Assembly: GCA_947627565.1 (NCBI GenBank)
Contig: CANQWO010000006.1
Coordinates: 1 to 62,798, forward strand
Direction of reading: 5' to 3'
Source of the DNA: an uncultured Clostridia bacterium
GTDB taxonomy: Bacteria; Bacillota; Clostridia; Christensenellales; Borkfalkiaceae
DNA length: 62,798 nt
Shown here: in pieces, positions 7,172 to 16,026 of the stretch
Position numbering within the stretch: the stretch's first letter is position 1
How the letters are laid out: every line of letters starts with the position of its first letter
The notes under the pieces: model-generated
What the model was told of the DNA's origin: nothing
Seen by the model: the letters and a program-made list of their open reading frames with translations, nothing else
Databases searched by the model: none
Program-made: the position numbers and the translations under genes

Positions 7172-9343
7172 TCAAAGGTGCAGGACGCGGTCTTTGATCT
7201 CCTGCGTGCGGCCTTGATTCCAATACTGCGTTCCGATATAGCCGCAGGTCCGACGGGCAACATTCATCTTGCTCTGGTCGCGGTTGTGGCAGTGCGGGCA
7301 TTCCCAAAAGAGTTTCCCGTCCTCTTCCACGATCGCGATCTCGCCATCATAGCCGCACACCTGGCAGTAGTCGCTCTTGGTATTGAGCTCGGCATACATG
7401 ATATTGTCATAGATATACTGCATGACGGCAAGCACGGCGGGGATATTGTTCTGCATGTTGGGCACTTCCACATAGGAGATCGCGCCGCCGGGAGAGAGCT
7501 GTTGGAACTCGCTCTCGAATTTGAGCTTGGTGAACGCATCGATCTGCTCCGTGACATGCACATGATAACTGTTCGTGATATAATTCTTATCCGTAACGCC
7601 GGGAATGATGCCGAAGCGCTTTTGCAGGCACTTGGCGAACTTATACGTCGTGCTCTCGAGCGGCGTGCCGTACAGGGAGAAGTCGATGTTGTGCTTGGCT
7701 TTCCATTCCTTGCATTTATCGTTCATATGCTGCATGACGGAGAGCGCAAACGGCTTGGCCGCAGGATCGGTATGCGATTTCCCCGTCATAAACTTCGTGC
7801 ACTCGTAGAGGCCCGCATAGCCGAGAGAAATGGTGGAATATCCGCCGTAGAGCAACTTGTCGATCGTCTCGCCCTTTTTGAGACGCGCAAGCGCACCGTA
7901 TTGCCAAAGAATGGGCGCGGCGTCGGAGAGCGTACCCTTCAAGCGGTTGTGACGCTCCATTAGGGCGCGATAGCAGAGGTCGAGCCGTTCATCGAAAATC
8001 GACCAGAATTTGTCCATATCCCCGCCCGAAGAGAGCGCAACATCGACAAGGTTGATGGTCACGACGCCTTGGTTGAACCTGCCGTAATACTTCGGGTTGC
8101 CGTTCGCATCGACATACGGCGTGAGGAAACTGCGGCAACCCATACAGGTATAGCAGTGCCCCTCCCCGTTTTTATCCACCTTGAACTCCAACATCTTCTT
8201 TTCAGAGATGTAGTCGGGCACCATGCGCTTGGCGGTGCAACGGGCTGCAAGTTCCGTGAGGTACCAATATTTGCTGCCCTCTTTGATATTGTTCTCTTCC
8301 AGCACATAGATCAATTTGGGGAACGCCGGCGTCACCCAAACGCCCGATTCATTCTTGACGCCCTGAATGCGCTGGTTGAGCGTCTCCTCAATGATCATGG
8401 CGAGATCGTCGCGTTCGCGTTCGTTGCGCGCCTCGCCGAGATACATGAATACGGTCACAAACGGCGCCTGACCGTTCGTCGTGAGCAGCGTGACAACCTG
8501 ATATTGAATGGTCTGGATGCCCTTTTTGATCTCGTCGCGGAGGCGCTTTTCGGCGATCCTGGCGATATATTGTTCGTCGGAGACTCCCACTTCCGCGAGC
8601 TCTTCGGCGACTTCGGCACGAATCTTCCGGCGGCTGATATCCACGAAGGGCGCAAGGTGCGTGAGCGAAATGCTCTGCCCGCCGTATTGGTTCGAAGCGA
8701 CCTGCGCAATGATCTGCGTCGCGATGTTGCATGCCGTCGAGAACGAGTGCGGTTTCTCGATAAACGTCCCGGAGATGACCGTCCCGTTTTGCAGCATATC
8801 CTCCAAATTGACGAGGTCGCAGTTATGCATATGTTGCGCAAAGTAATCGGCGTCGTGGAAGTGAATGAGCCCCTGGTCGTGCGCGGCAACGATGTCGGGC
8901 GGCAACAGCACGCGGCGCGTCAAGTCCTTGGAAACTTCCCCCGCCATATAATCGCGCTGAACGGAATTTACGGTGGGATTCTTGTTGGAATTTTCCTGTT
9001 TGACTTCCTCGTTATTGCACTCGATCAACGTGAGGATCTGGGCGTCCGTCGTATTGGACTGCCGGACCAGCGTGCGCGTATAGCGATACGTAATGTATTT
9101 GCGCGCCACCGCAAACGCCTTTTGGTCCATGATCTGATTCTCGACATAGTCCTGGATCTCCTCGACGCTGACCGCGCGGTTCAGATCCCCGGCGAGTGCG
9201 GCAACTTTTTCGGAGATCGCAAGGATCTGATCTTCCGTGAGACGGTCCCCCTCGCTGACCTCATGATTTGCCTTCTCGATCGCATGGATGATTTTATTGA
9301 TATCGAACGCGACTTCCGCGCCGTTGCGCTTAATGATCTTCAT
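7172..9343 (-). CDS. nrdD: Anaerobic ribonucleoside-triphosphate reductase (class III)
   Basis: 723 residues, the normal length. The N-terminal ~95 residues form an ATP-cone (MKIIKRNGAEVAFDINKI) that senses ATP/dATP. The catalytic core follows, including CMGCRSFL in the middle. Near the C-terminus CQVCGYDG and CPHCHN form the four-cysteine zinc site, then RTCGYIGTQYWNQGR carries the glycyl-radical glycine. It reduces NTPs to dNTPs without oxygen and needs NrdG. Two NrdR boxes and a consensus promoter lie upstream. No aerobic reductase is visible in the window. Confidence 0.97.
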   Translation of the reverse strand: MKIIKRNGAEVAFDINKIIHAIEKANHEVSEGDRLTEDQILAISEKVAALAGDLNRAVSVEEIQDYVENQIMDQKAFAVARKYITYRYTRTLVRQSNTTDAQILTLIECNNEEVKQENSNKNPTVNSVQRDYMAGEVSKDLTRRVLLPPDIVAAHDQGLIHFHDADYFAQHMHNCDLVNLEDMLQNGTVISGTFIEKPHSFSTACNIATQIIAQVASNQYGGQSISLTHLAPFVDISRRKIRAEVAEELAEVGVSDEQYIARIAEKRLRDEIKKGIQTIQYQVVTLLTTNGQAPFVTVFMYLGEARNERERDDLAMIIEETLNQRIQGVKNESGVWVTPAFPKLIYVLEENNIKEGSKYWYLTELAARCTAKRMVPDYISEKKMLEFKVDKNGEGHCYTCMGCRSFLTPYVDANGNPKYYGRFNQGVVTINLVDVALSSGGDMDKFWSIFDERLDLCYRALMERHNRLKGTLSDAAPILWQYGALARLKKGETIDKLLYGGYSTISLGYAGLYECTKFMTGKSHTDPAAKPFALSVMQHMNDKCKEWKAKHNIDFSLYGTPLESTTYKFAKCLQKRFGIIPGVTDKNYITNSYHVHVTEQIDAFTKLKFESEFQQLSPGGAISYVEVPNMQNNIPAVLAVMQYIYDNIMYAELNTKSDYCQVCGYDGEIAIVEEDGKLFWECPHCHNRDQSKMNVARRTCGYIGTQYWNQGRTQEIKDRVLHL

Positions 9344-9435
9344 TTTCGATTCTCCTCGATTCCTTTGTAAAAGACTGCCCCGTCGCCCCCCTCGGCGACA
9401 AAAAGGAAGCGTCCCCCGAAAAGAGGAACGCTCTT

Positions 9436-9464
9436 ATTATATCGCATTCTCATACTGCTGTCAA
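9436..9464 (-). promoter_or_regulatory. Promoter of nrdDG
   Basis: Minus strand -35 TTGACA (9464-9459), exactly 17 bases, -10 TATAAT (9441-9436). It gives a 5' leader of about 85 bases before the nrdD start. Confidence 0.85.
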
Positions 9465-9471
9465 GAGTTTG

Positions 9472-9518
9472 CCACTATATTTTGGAAAAATTTTTTGCTC
9501 GACCACTATATATTGTGG
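9472..9518 (-). promoter_or_regulatory. Pair of NrdR boxes upstream of nrdDG
   Basis: Two 16-base sites, CCACTATATATTGTGG (9503-9518, near-palindrome) and CCACTATATTTTGGAA (9472-9487), start 31 bases apart, about three helical turns. Both match the NrdR consensus ACACWATATWTWGTGT. NrdR represses ribonucleotide reductase genes when dATP is high. The boxes lie just upstream of the -35 rather than over the promoter. The nrdR gene itself is not in the window. Confidence 0.85.
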
Positions 9519-9581
9519 TTGCCTCAAAATTTTAAGTTTTTCGTGTGAAACAAAGTGCGCCCAAAGTTACACGCGGATCCC

Positions 9582-10250
9582 TCACACAAGTTTTGTTCCG
9601 TTGATGTTGAGAGAGAACCTGCAATGCAAAAATTCCGCGGCTTTGCGGCACATTTGCATGCGGTTGAAATAGATCTCGAAGTAGTCCATTACGGAGCAGA
9701 CGTCGGTGTCGATCTCGATATGGAGCGCGATCGCGGCCTCCTCCCGCTGCACGGTGAGATAGGACTTCTCGGCGGCAAGATTCACCCGGTCGTGGATGTT
9801 GGCCTTCATGACGTCTTCGATCGTCTTCTTCACGCGGCTCTTGTGGACGTCCGCCTTATCGGCGATGATAAGCGCGGAGGAAATGTCCGAAACGGGCGTC
9901 CCGTATTTTTCGTCGTGATTGCCGATGGCCATCATGACTTCCGTCGCATGCGGCGTGTCCATCCCGATGCGGCATAACGTATGATATGCCAAAATCGCGC
10001 CGCTCTGGGCGTGGCCTTCCCGGTTGACGCAGTTGCCGATATCGTGAAGATATCCCGCGATCTCCGCAAGGCGGATGCGCTCCTCGTCGGCGTTGAGACC
10101 GCGAAGAATATCGCCCGCCCACTTGCTGACGATGCCCGCGTGCCGTTTGGAGTGTTCCGTAAATTGCAACGCCTTAATTTGTGCCTCGGCCATCGCCATC
10201 AGCGTGGCGATCTCCGGGTCGGACTTGATTTGAGATAAATCCGGAATCAT
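9582..10250 (-). CDS. HD-domain phosphohydrolase
   Basis: 222 residues of the HD superfamily. The metal ligands appear in order: H of EHSKRHAG near 32-37, the paired HD in AGYLHDIGN near 68, further H residues in REGHAQSG and GNHDEKYG, and a late D in IIADKADVHKSR. Such enzymes hydrolyse nucleotide phosphates or cyclic nucleotides; the substrate cannot be told. The C-terminal ~70 residues (AAIALHIEIDTDVCSVMDYFEIY) look like a small alpha/beta extension. It follows fruK by 3 bases and is probably translated from the same mRNA. Confidence 0.85.
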   Translation of the reverse strand: MIPDLSQIKSDPEIATLMAMAEAQIKALQFTEHSKRHAGIVSKWAGDILRGLNADEERIRLAEIAGYLHDIGNCVNREGHAQSGAILAYHTLCRIGMDTPHATEVMMAIGNHDEKYGTPVSDISSALIIADKADVHKSRVKKTIEDVMKANIHDRVNLAAEKSYLTVQREEAAIALHIEIDTDVCSVMDYFEIYFNRMQMCRKAAEFLHCRFSLNINGTKLV

Positions 10251-10253
10251 AGA

Positions 10254-11177
10254 TCAGAACTCTGTCACAGTCAAATTTGAGTAAACTTCCTCATATTTTT
10301 CCTTGGTGAACGAGATCGTGCCGAACGTGGTGACGGTCGCCGTGCCGGCCGCAACGCCCGCACGCAGGACTTCGGGGAGGTCCGCCCCCTCTTTCATTTT
10401 GACCGCTACGGCAGAAACCATTCCGTCGCCGGCGCCCACCGTGGAGTTGACGGCCACGTTGATGCTCTTGCAATAGTAGTTTTTCGTACCGTTTGTGATG
10501 ATCGCACCGTCGCGCCCCAGAGAGAGCAAGACCGTCTTTGCGCCGCGATCCAAAAGCTCACGGCATCCGAGAAGCATATCCTCGCGCGTCTTGAACTCCC
10601 GGCCGAGCGTCTCTTCCAACTCCTCGAGATTGGGCTTTACGAGGTCGATGCCCGCCTCGAGCGCCGCAAAAAGTTTGGCCCCTTCCGTATCCGCAATGCG
10701 GATCGACTTGGGATCCACCGCGCGGAATATTTCACGGTAGTAGCTTGCGTCCACGCCCCGCGGCAGACCGCCCGAAATGACCGTGACTTCCGAACGGGAA
10801 GAAAAATTGCGGATCATTTGCATGAGTTCGACGAGCTTGTCTGCGCCGACCTGTCCGCCGATATCGTTGATCTCGGTCAGCATGGAGCGCTTATCGATGC
10901 ATTTGTAGTTTTCGCGGACTCTGCCGCTGTTCCACACGAAGGAGAACGGCACGCCCTCTCTGTCGAGCGCGCGTTCGAACATCGCGCCGTTTTCGTTATA
11001 CATAAATCCCGTCGCCTGCGCTTCCGCTCCCAATCTCGCGACGCCGATCGCGACATTGATCGCCTTTCCCGTGAATGAGAGCGTCTTGCTCTTTACGACG
11101 TTCACTTTTCCGATATTGAGAGAGTCGAGCTCAATGGTGACATCGACGCTCGGACTCATACAAACCGTCAGAATCAT
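10254..11177 (-). CDS. fruK: 1-phosphofructokinase (PfkB family)
   Basis: 307-residue ribokinase-family sugar kinase that phosphorylates fructose-1-phosphate (or a related sugar phosphate such as tagatose-6-phosphate). The N-terminal signature reads GKAINVAIGVARLG where most FruK have GKGINVA. The PfkB signature 2, NSTVGAGDGMVSA, carries the catalytic Asp near residue 250. The usual partners fruR and a fructose PTS are absent; pfkA lies next upstream and HD-phosphohydrolase next downstream. Start chosen by GGGGGGA before ATG. A leader with two hairpins precedes it. Confidence 0.85.
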   Translation of the reverse strand: MILTVCMSPSVDVTIELDSLNIGKVNVVKSKTLSFTGKAINVAIGVARLGAEAQATGFMYNENGAMFERALDREGVPFSFVWNSGRVRENYKCIDKRSMLTEINDIGGQVGADKLVELMQMIRNFSSRSEVTVISGGLPRGVDASYYREIFRAVDPKSIRIADTEGAKLFAALEAGIDLVKPNLEELEETLGREFKTREDMLLGCRELLDRGAKTVLLSLGRDGAIITNGTKNYYCKSINVAVNSTVGAGDGMVSAVAVKMKEGADLPEVLRAGVAAGTATVTTFGTISFTKEKYEEVYSNLTVTEF

Positions 11178-11189
11178 ATTTCCCCCCTT

Positions 11190-11256
11190 ATGCAGACAAT
11201 CTGCATGCCGGCAGAGCGGGCCGAAGGTCGCTCCGCCGATCCCACATCATATTATA
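11190..11256 (-). promoter_or_regulatory. fruK promoter and hairpin-rich leader
   Basis: Minus strand -10 TATAAT at 11256-11251 with a weak -35 (GTTACA) 17 bases before. The predicted leader holds two stem-loops. The first has arms 11238-11229 and 11218-11209 (10 bp with one G-U). The second, ATGCAGA/TCTGCAT, spans 11206-11190 and ends only about 6 bases before the GGGGGG ribosome site. This could tune translation of fruK. Confidence 0.5.
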
Positions 11257-11306
11257 GCGGCATTTTTGTGTTTTGTAACAGTTTTTATGAAACTTTCCGA
11301 CACTTT

Positions 11307-12269
11307 TTACATGGAGATCATCTGCAACGTCTCATAGAGTTCGTAGTTGAATTTCTTCTTCATGGAGACGGCCTCGATGATATCCATATCGATGATCTCG
11401 TTCTTATGGATGCCGACGACGCGGTTGCCGATGCCGTCTTTGAGAAGACGCACGGCCTTGTTACCGAACTGCGCCGCGAGCATTCTGTCTGCCATGGAGG
11501 GCGAACCGCCCCGCTGGATGTGTCCGATATTGGTGGCGCGCACGGAATACGTCGTCACTTCCTGAAGCTGTTTCGCGAAGGCGTCCGCGCTCGTCGCCCC
11601 TTCTGCGACGACGATGATATTGGAATGTTTCCCGTTGGCGCGCGAACGGTTGATGCGCATCACGATGTCATCCATATCGTAGGAAATTTCGGGGACGACG
11701 ATGATCTCGGCGCCCGAAGTGATCCCGACATAGAGCGCGATGTCGCCGCAATGACGGCCCATCACTTCGACGACGGAGATACGCTCATGCGAGTTCATCG
11801 TGTCGCGCAGCTTATTGATAACGTCGTTGCAGGTATTGACGGCCGTATCGAATCCCAAAGTATAATCGGTATACTCGAGGTCGTTATCGATGGTCCCCGG
11901 AATGCCGATGGTCGGAATGCCGTAGTCCTCGGTGAGACATTTGGCGCCGCGGAAACTGCCGTCTCCGCCGATCACGACGAGCCCCTCGATCCCGCGCCTT
12001 TCAAGCGTCTCGACGGCGCGCTTCTGGCCGTCCTTCGTGAGCATTTCCAGACAGCGTGCCGTGCGGAGCTTTGTGCCGCCGCGCTGCACGATGTCCGAGA
12101 CGCTGCGCATCTCCATGGGCATCATCGTATCGTCGATGAGACCGGCATAGCCGCGTTCGATCCCATAGACTTCCATGCCGTAGTAGATCGCGGTGCGGAC
12201 GACCGCGCGGATCGCCGCATTCATGCCGGGCGCATCGCCGCCGCTCGTAAGTAAACCGATTCTCTTCAT
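11307..12269 (-). CDS. pfkA: ATP-dependent 6-phosphofructokinase
   Basis: 320 residues, the normal bacterial length. MKRIGLLTSGGDAPGMNAAIR is the ATP-binding start; GGDGSFRGA and GIPGTIDNDLEYTDYTLGFDTA are the catalytic and substrate loops (Asp in TIDND). It commits fructose-6-phosphate to glycolysis. The start is set by GGAGG ahead of ATG at 12269; the frame is open 51 codons further upstream but that stretch is not protein-like and carries the promoter. In many Clostridia pfkA follows dnaE, as here. Confidence 0.97.
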   Translation of the reverse strand: MKRIGLLTSGGDAPGMNAAIRAVVRTAIYYGMEVYGIERGYAGLIDDTMMPMEMRSVSDIVQRGGTKLRTARCLEMLTKDGQKRAVETLERRGIEGLVVIGGDGSFRGAKCLTEDYGIPTIGIPGTIDNDLEYTDYTLGFDTAVNTCNDVINKLRDTMNSHERISVVEVMGRHCGDIALYVGITSGAEIIVVPEISYDMDDIVMRINRSRANGKHSNIIVVAEGATSADAFAKQLQEVTTYSVRATNIGHIQRGGSPSMADRMLAAQFGNKAVRLLKDGIGNRVVGIHKNEIIDMDIIEAVSMKKKFNYELYETLQMISM

Positions 12270-12303
12270 AGTAACCTCCGTAAATCCCCCGAACCTCTCC
12301 GTT

Positions 12304-12309
12304 ATTATA
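12304..12309 (-). promoter_or_regulatory. -10 box of the pfkA promoter
   Basis: TATAAT on the minus strand, 17 bases after a weak TTTTCA. It lies between dnaE and pfkA, so pfkA can be transcribed apart from dnaE. Confidence 0.6.
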
Positions 12310-12369
12310 GCAGATTTTTCCGCGCTTGAAAAGAGGTTTTGTGATTTTTTTCGCTTTTGATAAAATTTC

Positions 12370-15300
12370 TTATACGACTTTGATACATTCGGCGGGCAGA
12401 AAACACTTGATCTCCGCCGCAAACGCGCGATTCATGTTGACCGAAAATTCATAGCGCTTCCCGCCGTGCAAAATTTTCGCCTTGAACGCGCCCGCGTACT
12501 CCGTTACCGTCTCGACCAGTTCCTCAAAATCCTCTTCGGACAGACCGCGCGCATCCAGCCACAGCACTTGTTCGGCCGGTGCGGCAGTCTGTTGCGGCTC
12601 GGCAGGCGTCTCCACAATAAACTCTTCCAAAGAATCGAGAATGATGACGGGTAGCTTTTCTGGTGCGATGTCGATCTTCCCGGAGATGCGGACGACGACA
12701 TCCGGCCGCAGGAATACCCTCGCTTTCTCATAGATCTTGGGGAATACCACGCACTCGATGCTGCCGTACAGATCTTCGACCGTGAGAAACGCCATGACCG
12801 CGCCCGATTTGGTATTGAGTTTTTTGATCCCCGCGACGATGCCGCCCATCGTGACGGCGTCTCCCGCCTTGATCTGTTGGTAGAACCGGTCGCCCGTCTC
12901 TTCGTCCTCGACAAAATCGGCGAGCATGCCGCAGTGGAAACTGCAATCGGTGAAATGGTGCGCATACATTTCAAACGGATGGCCGCTGACATAGACACCG
13001 AGAACGGATTTTTCCTTGAAGAGCCGGTCCATCGTCTCCCATTCCGGGATATCGGGGAACTCCGCCCGCGGGGCCTCTTCCTCGATGATGTCGCCGAAGA
13101 GCGACATCTGAAGTCCGCTCCTCTGCTTATCCATCCCCGCGATCCTGCGCATCAGTTCCTCATAGACGGCCGCGTATTGGCTTCTGCGCTTGCCCATGCT
13201 GTCGAACGCGCCGCCGAAGATGAGCGCCTCGACCATGCGCTTATTGACAAATTTGGTGCACCGCATGAGAAAATCGGAAAAATCCTTGAATTTTCCGTTC
13301 TTTTCCCGCTCCTCGATCACTTCCTCCATCGCGGAGATCCCGACGCCGCGCAGCGCGCACAGCCCGAACCGCAGGCCCTTTCCTTGTACCGAGAAATAGG
13401 CTTTGGAAAGATTGACGTCGGGCGGATACACCGCGATGTTCTTTTCCTTCATGTAGACGACATATTTCGAGATCTCGTCGATCTTGTCGATGCGGTTGTT
13501 GAGAACGCCCGCCAAAAACTCTTTCGGGTAATATTTTTTGAGATAGGCGGTCTGGTATGTGACGACGGCGTAAGCGGCCGCGTGCGACTTATTGAAGGCA
13601 TAGGAGGCAAAGCTCTCCATCTGCGCAAAGAGCTCCGTCGCGACCTCGGGCGGAATGCCGTGCGCCCGGCAGCCCGTAATGTTCCCGCCCTTGTCGATAT
13701 CGCCGTAGATAAATTTATCCTTCTGCGCCATCAATTCGGAGAGATGCTTTTTCGCCATGGCGCGGCGGACGAGGTCCGCCTGGCCGAGCGAGTAGCCCGC
13801 GAGATTCTGGAAGATCTGCATGACTTGTTCCTGATAGATGATGACGCCGTAAGTCTTTTCGAGAATGGGTTTGAGCAGCGGCGTGAGATAGCTTATATGC
13901 TCGGGATCGGACCGGTTTTTGAGATAGGTCGGGATGAAGTCCATGGGCCCGGGACGATAGAGCGAAATGCCCGCGATGAGGTCCTCGAGACAGGTGGGCT
14001 GAAGCTGTTTCATGAACCGCTTCATGCCGCCTTGTTCAAGTTGGAACACCGCGTCGGTATCCCCCTCGGAGATGAGCGCGTAGGCGCCGGGGTCGTCGCA
14101 GTTTTGTCCAAATTCTATGACGCGGCCCGTATCCTCTTTTATGTAATCACAGGCGAGCTTGATATCCGTCAGCGTCGTCAAGGCCAAAAAGTCCATCTTG
14201 AGCATGCCGATGGACTCCACCTCTTTCATATCGAACTGCGTGGTAATATCTTCGCCGTTGCGGGAGAGCGGGACGTTATCCGCGATCTTCTTGCTGCAGA
14301 TCACGACGCCCGCCGCGTGCATGGAAGTATTGCGGGGCATCCCTTCGAGCTTGAGCCCCATATCGATGACCCGCTTCAAGGTCTCGTCGGTCTCGTAGAT
14401 TTCGATGAACTCGCCGTTGCGGCGGCTCTCCTGTTCGGCAAGTTTTTTACGAGCCTCGTCGAGTTTGCCCGCACAGTCGCCCCGCTTCATTTCGGCTTCG
14501 GCGCGAGACGCCTCATCCGCGGCCGCGACGGCTTCCTCGCTCCGCTTCAGCGCCTTCTCCGCTTCGGCGACGCGCTTCTCGCATGTTTCGATGTTGAGCC
14601 CGAGGAGCTCCCGGATGGCGGACTTCCCGTCCATGAGCTTTGTGACGCGGTCCGTCTCGGCGTAAGGGACGCGCATGACGCGCCCGACGTCCTTGATGAC
14701 GGCGCGCGACGCCAATGTTCCGAACGTGACGATCTGCGCCACGTTCTCCGGATGATACCGCCTCCTCACATATTCGATCGTCTCCCCTCTCCTTGCCGTA
14801 CAGAAGTCCACGTCGAAATCGGGCATGGAAACGCGGTCCGGGTTCAGAAACCGCTCAAAGAGAAGGTCGTAGCGAAGCGGATCGACGTTGGTGATGCCGA
14901 TGGCGTATGCGACGATACTGCCGACGCCCGAGCCGCGGCCGGGGCCCACCGGGATGTCGTGCTGCCGCGACCAATTGATATAGTCCCACACGATGAGGTA
15001 ATAATCTGCAAACCCCATCTTGATGATGATATCCAGTTCATATTCCGCCCGCTTTTTGATGTCTTCGGTGAGATCGGGATAGCGGCTGGGAAGCCCCTCC
15101 CAGGTGAGACGGCGCAAGAACTCCGGCGAAGGCGTCCCGTCGTCCGCCGTATAGAGCGGGATCAAAGATTTATCGTAGACGGGCGTTCCGTTGGGTTTCA
15201 AGTTGAACGGCGTATCCGTCTCGGAGATCTTATCGGCGATGACGCGGGTATTTTTGATGGCTTCGGGATAATCCTTGAAGAGCGCGGCCATCTCGTCGCC

Positions 15301-16026
15301 CGACTTCATATAAAATTCGTGCGTCTGCATCTTCATGCGGGCGGGATCGTCAAGCGTGCGTTTGGTTTGGATGCACATGAGCACATCCTGCATCTCCCAG
15401 TCCTCTTTATGGAGATAGTGGACGTCGTTGGTGGCGACGAGCGGAATGCCCGTCTCCCGCGAGATCCGAACGAGGTACGGCAAAATCTTTTTCTGTTCGG
15501 GAATGCCGTGATCCTGGATCTCAAGATAAAAATCATCGCCGAACATCTCTTTGAGTTCGAGCGCAAAGGCCTTCGCCTTCTCATATTCGTCGGCCAGCAG
15601 CAGGCGTGGAATGCGCCCCGCAAGGCAGGCCGACAGGCAAATGACCCCCTCGGTGTGCTCTTTCAATACGCGATAATCGATGCGGGGGCGATAGTAAAAG
15701 CCGTCGACAAACGCAAGGGAATCGAGCTGGACCAAATTGATGTATCCCGCCTTATTCTTCGCGAGGAGGATCAGATGGTCCGCCTTTTGGTCGATATGCT
15801 TTTGATAATCGTCCACCACATAAAACTCGCAGCCGGTGATGGCTTTGATGCCGTTCGCCTTGCACTTTTCGGCAAATTTGAGCGAACAATACATATTGCC
15901 GTGGTCCGTCACGGCCACGGCGTCGATATGATTCTCGACGCAATGCCGGACGAGGTCGTCGACTTTGACCGCACCGTCGAGAAGACTGTATTCGGTATGC
16001 AGATGGAGATGAACAAAATCCGTCAT
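12370..16026 (-). CDS. dnaE: DNA polymerase III alpha subunit (DnaE type)
   Basis: 1218 residues. Order: PHP domain (HLHLHTEYSLLDG at residue 7, VTDHGNM), palm and thumb with GPGRGSGVGS and the catalytic PDFDVDF, fingers with NTSMHAAGVVI and QEQVMQIFQNLAGY, helix-hairpin-helix, OB-fold (AGIKKLNTKSGAVMAFLTVEDL) and a C-terminal tail. It lacks the exonuclease insert of PolC. Between IRELLGLNIE and FIEIYETDE there is an extra ~55-residue Ala/Glu/Lys-rich helix (around 480-540) not found in E. coli DnaE. Start overlaps the whiA stop (ATGA), so the two are coupled. Confidence 0.96.
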   Translation of the reverse strand: MTDFVHLHLHTEYSLLDGAVKVDDLVRHCVENHIDAVAVTDHGNMYCSLKFAEKCKANGIKAITGCEFYVVDDYQKHIDQKADHLILLAKNKAGYINLVQLDSLAFVDGFYYRPRIDYRVLKEHTEGVICLSACLAGRIPRLLLADEYEKAKAFALELKEMFGDDFYLEIQDHGIPEQKKILPYLVRISRETGIPLVATNDVHYLHKEDWEMQDVLMCIQTKRTLDDPARMKMQTHEFYMKSGDEMAALFKDYPEAIKNTRVIADKISETDTPFNLKPNGTPVYDKSLIPLYTADDGTPSPEFLRRLTWEGLPSRYPDLTEDIKKRAEYELDIIIKMGFADYYLIVWDYINWSRQHDIPVGPGRGSGVGSIVAYAIGITNVDPLRYDLLFERFLNPDRVSMPDFDVDFCTARRGETIEYVRRRYHPENVAQIVTFGTLASRAVIKDVGRVMRVPYAETDRVTKLMDGKSAIRELLGLNIETCEKRVAEAEKALKRSEEAVAAADEASRAEAEMKRGDCAGKLDEARKKLAEQESRRNGEFIEIYETDETLKRVIDMGLKLEGMPRNTSMHAAGVVICSKKIADNVPLSRNGEDITTQFDMKEVESIGMLKMDFLALTTLTDIKLACDYIKEDTGRVIEFGQNCDDPGAYALISEGDTDAVFQLEQGGMKRFMKQLQPTCLEDLIAGISLYRPGPMDFIPTYLKNRSDPEHISYLTPLLKPILEKTYGVIIYQEQVMQIFQNLAGYSLGQADLVRRAMAKKHLSELMAQKDKFIYGDIDKGGNITGCRAHGIPPEVATELFAQMESFASYAFNKSHAAAYAVVTYQTAYLKKYYPKEFLAGVLNNRIDKIDEISKYVVYMKEKNIAVYPPDVNLSKAYFSVQGKGLRFGLCALRGVGISAMEEVIEEREKNGKFKDFSDFLMRCTKFVNKRMVEALIFGGAFDSMGKRRSQYAAVYEELMRRIAGMDKQRSGLQMSLFGDIIEEEAPRAEFPDIPEWETMDRLFKEKSVLGVYVSGHPFEMYAHHFTDCSFHCGMLADFVEDEETGDRFYQQIKAGDAVTMGGIVAGIKKLNTKSGAVMAFLTVEDLYGSIECVVFPKIYEKARVFLRPDVVVRISGKIDIAPEKLPVIILDSLEEFIVETPAEPQQTAAPAEQVLWLDARGLSEEDFEELVETVTEYAGAFKAKILHGGKRYEFSVNMNRAFAAEIKCFLPAECIKVV

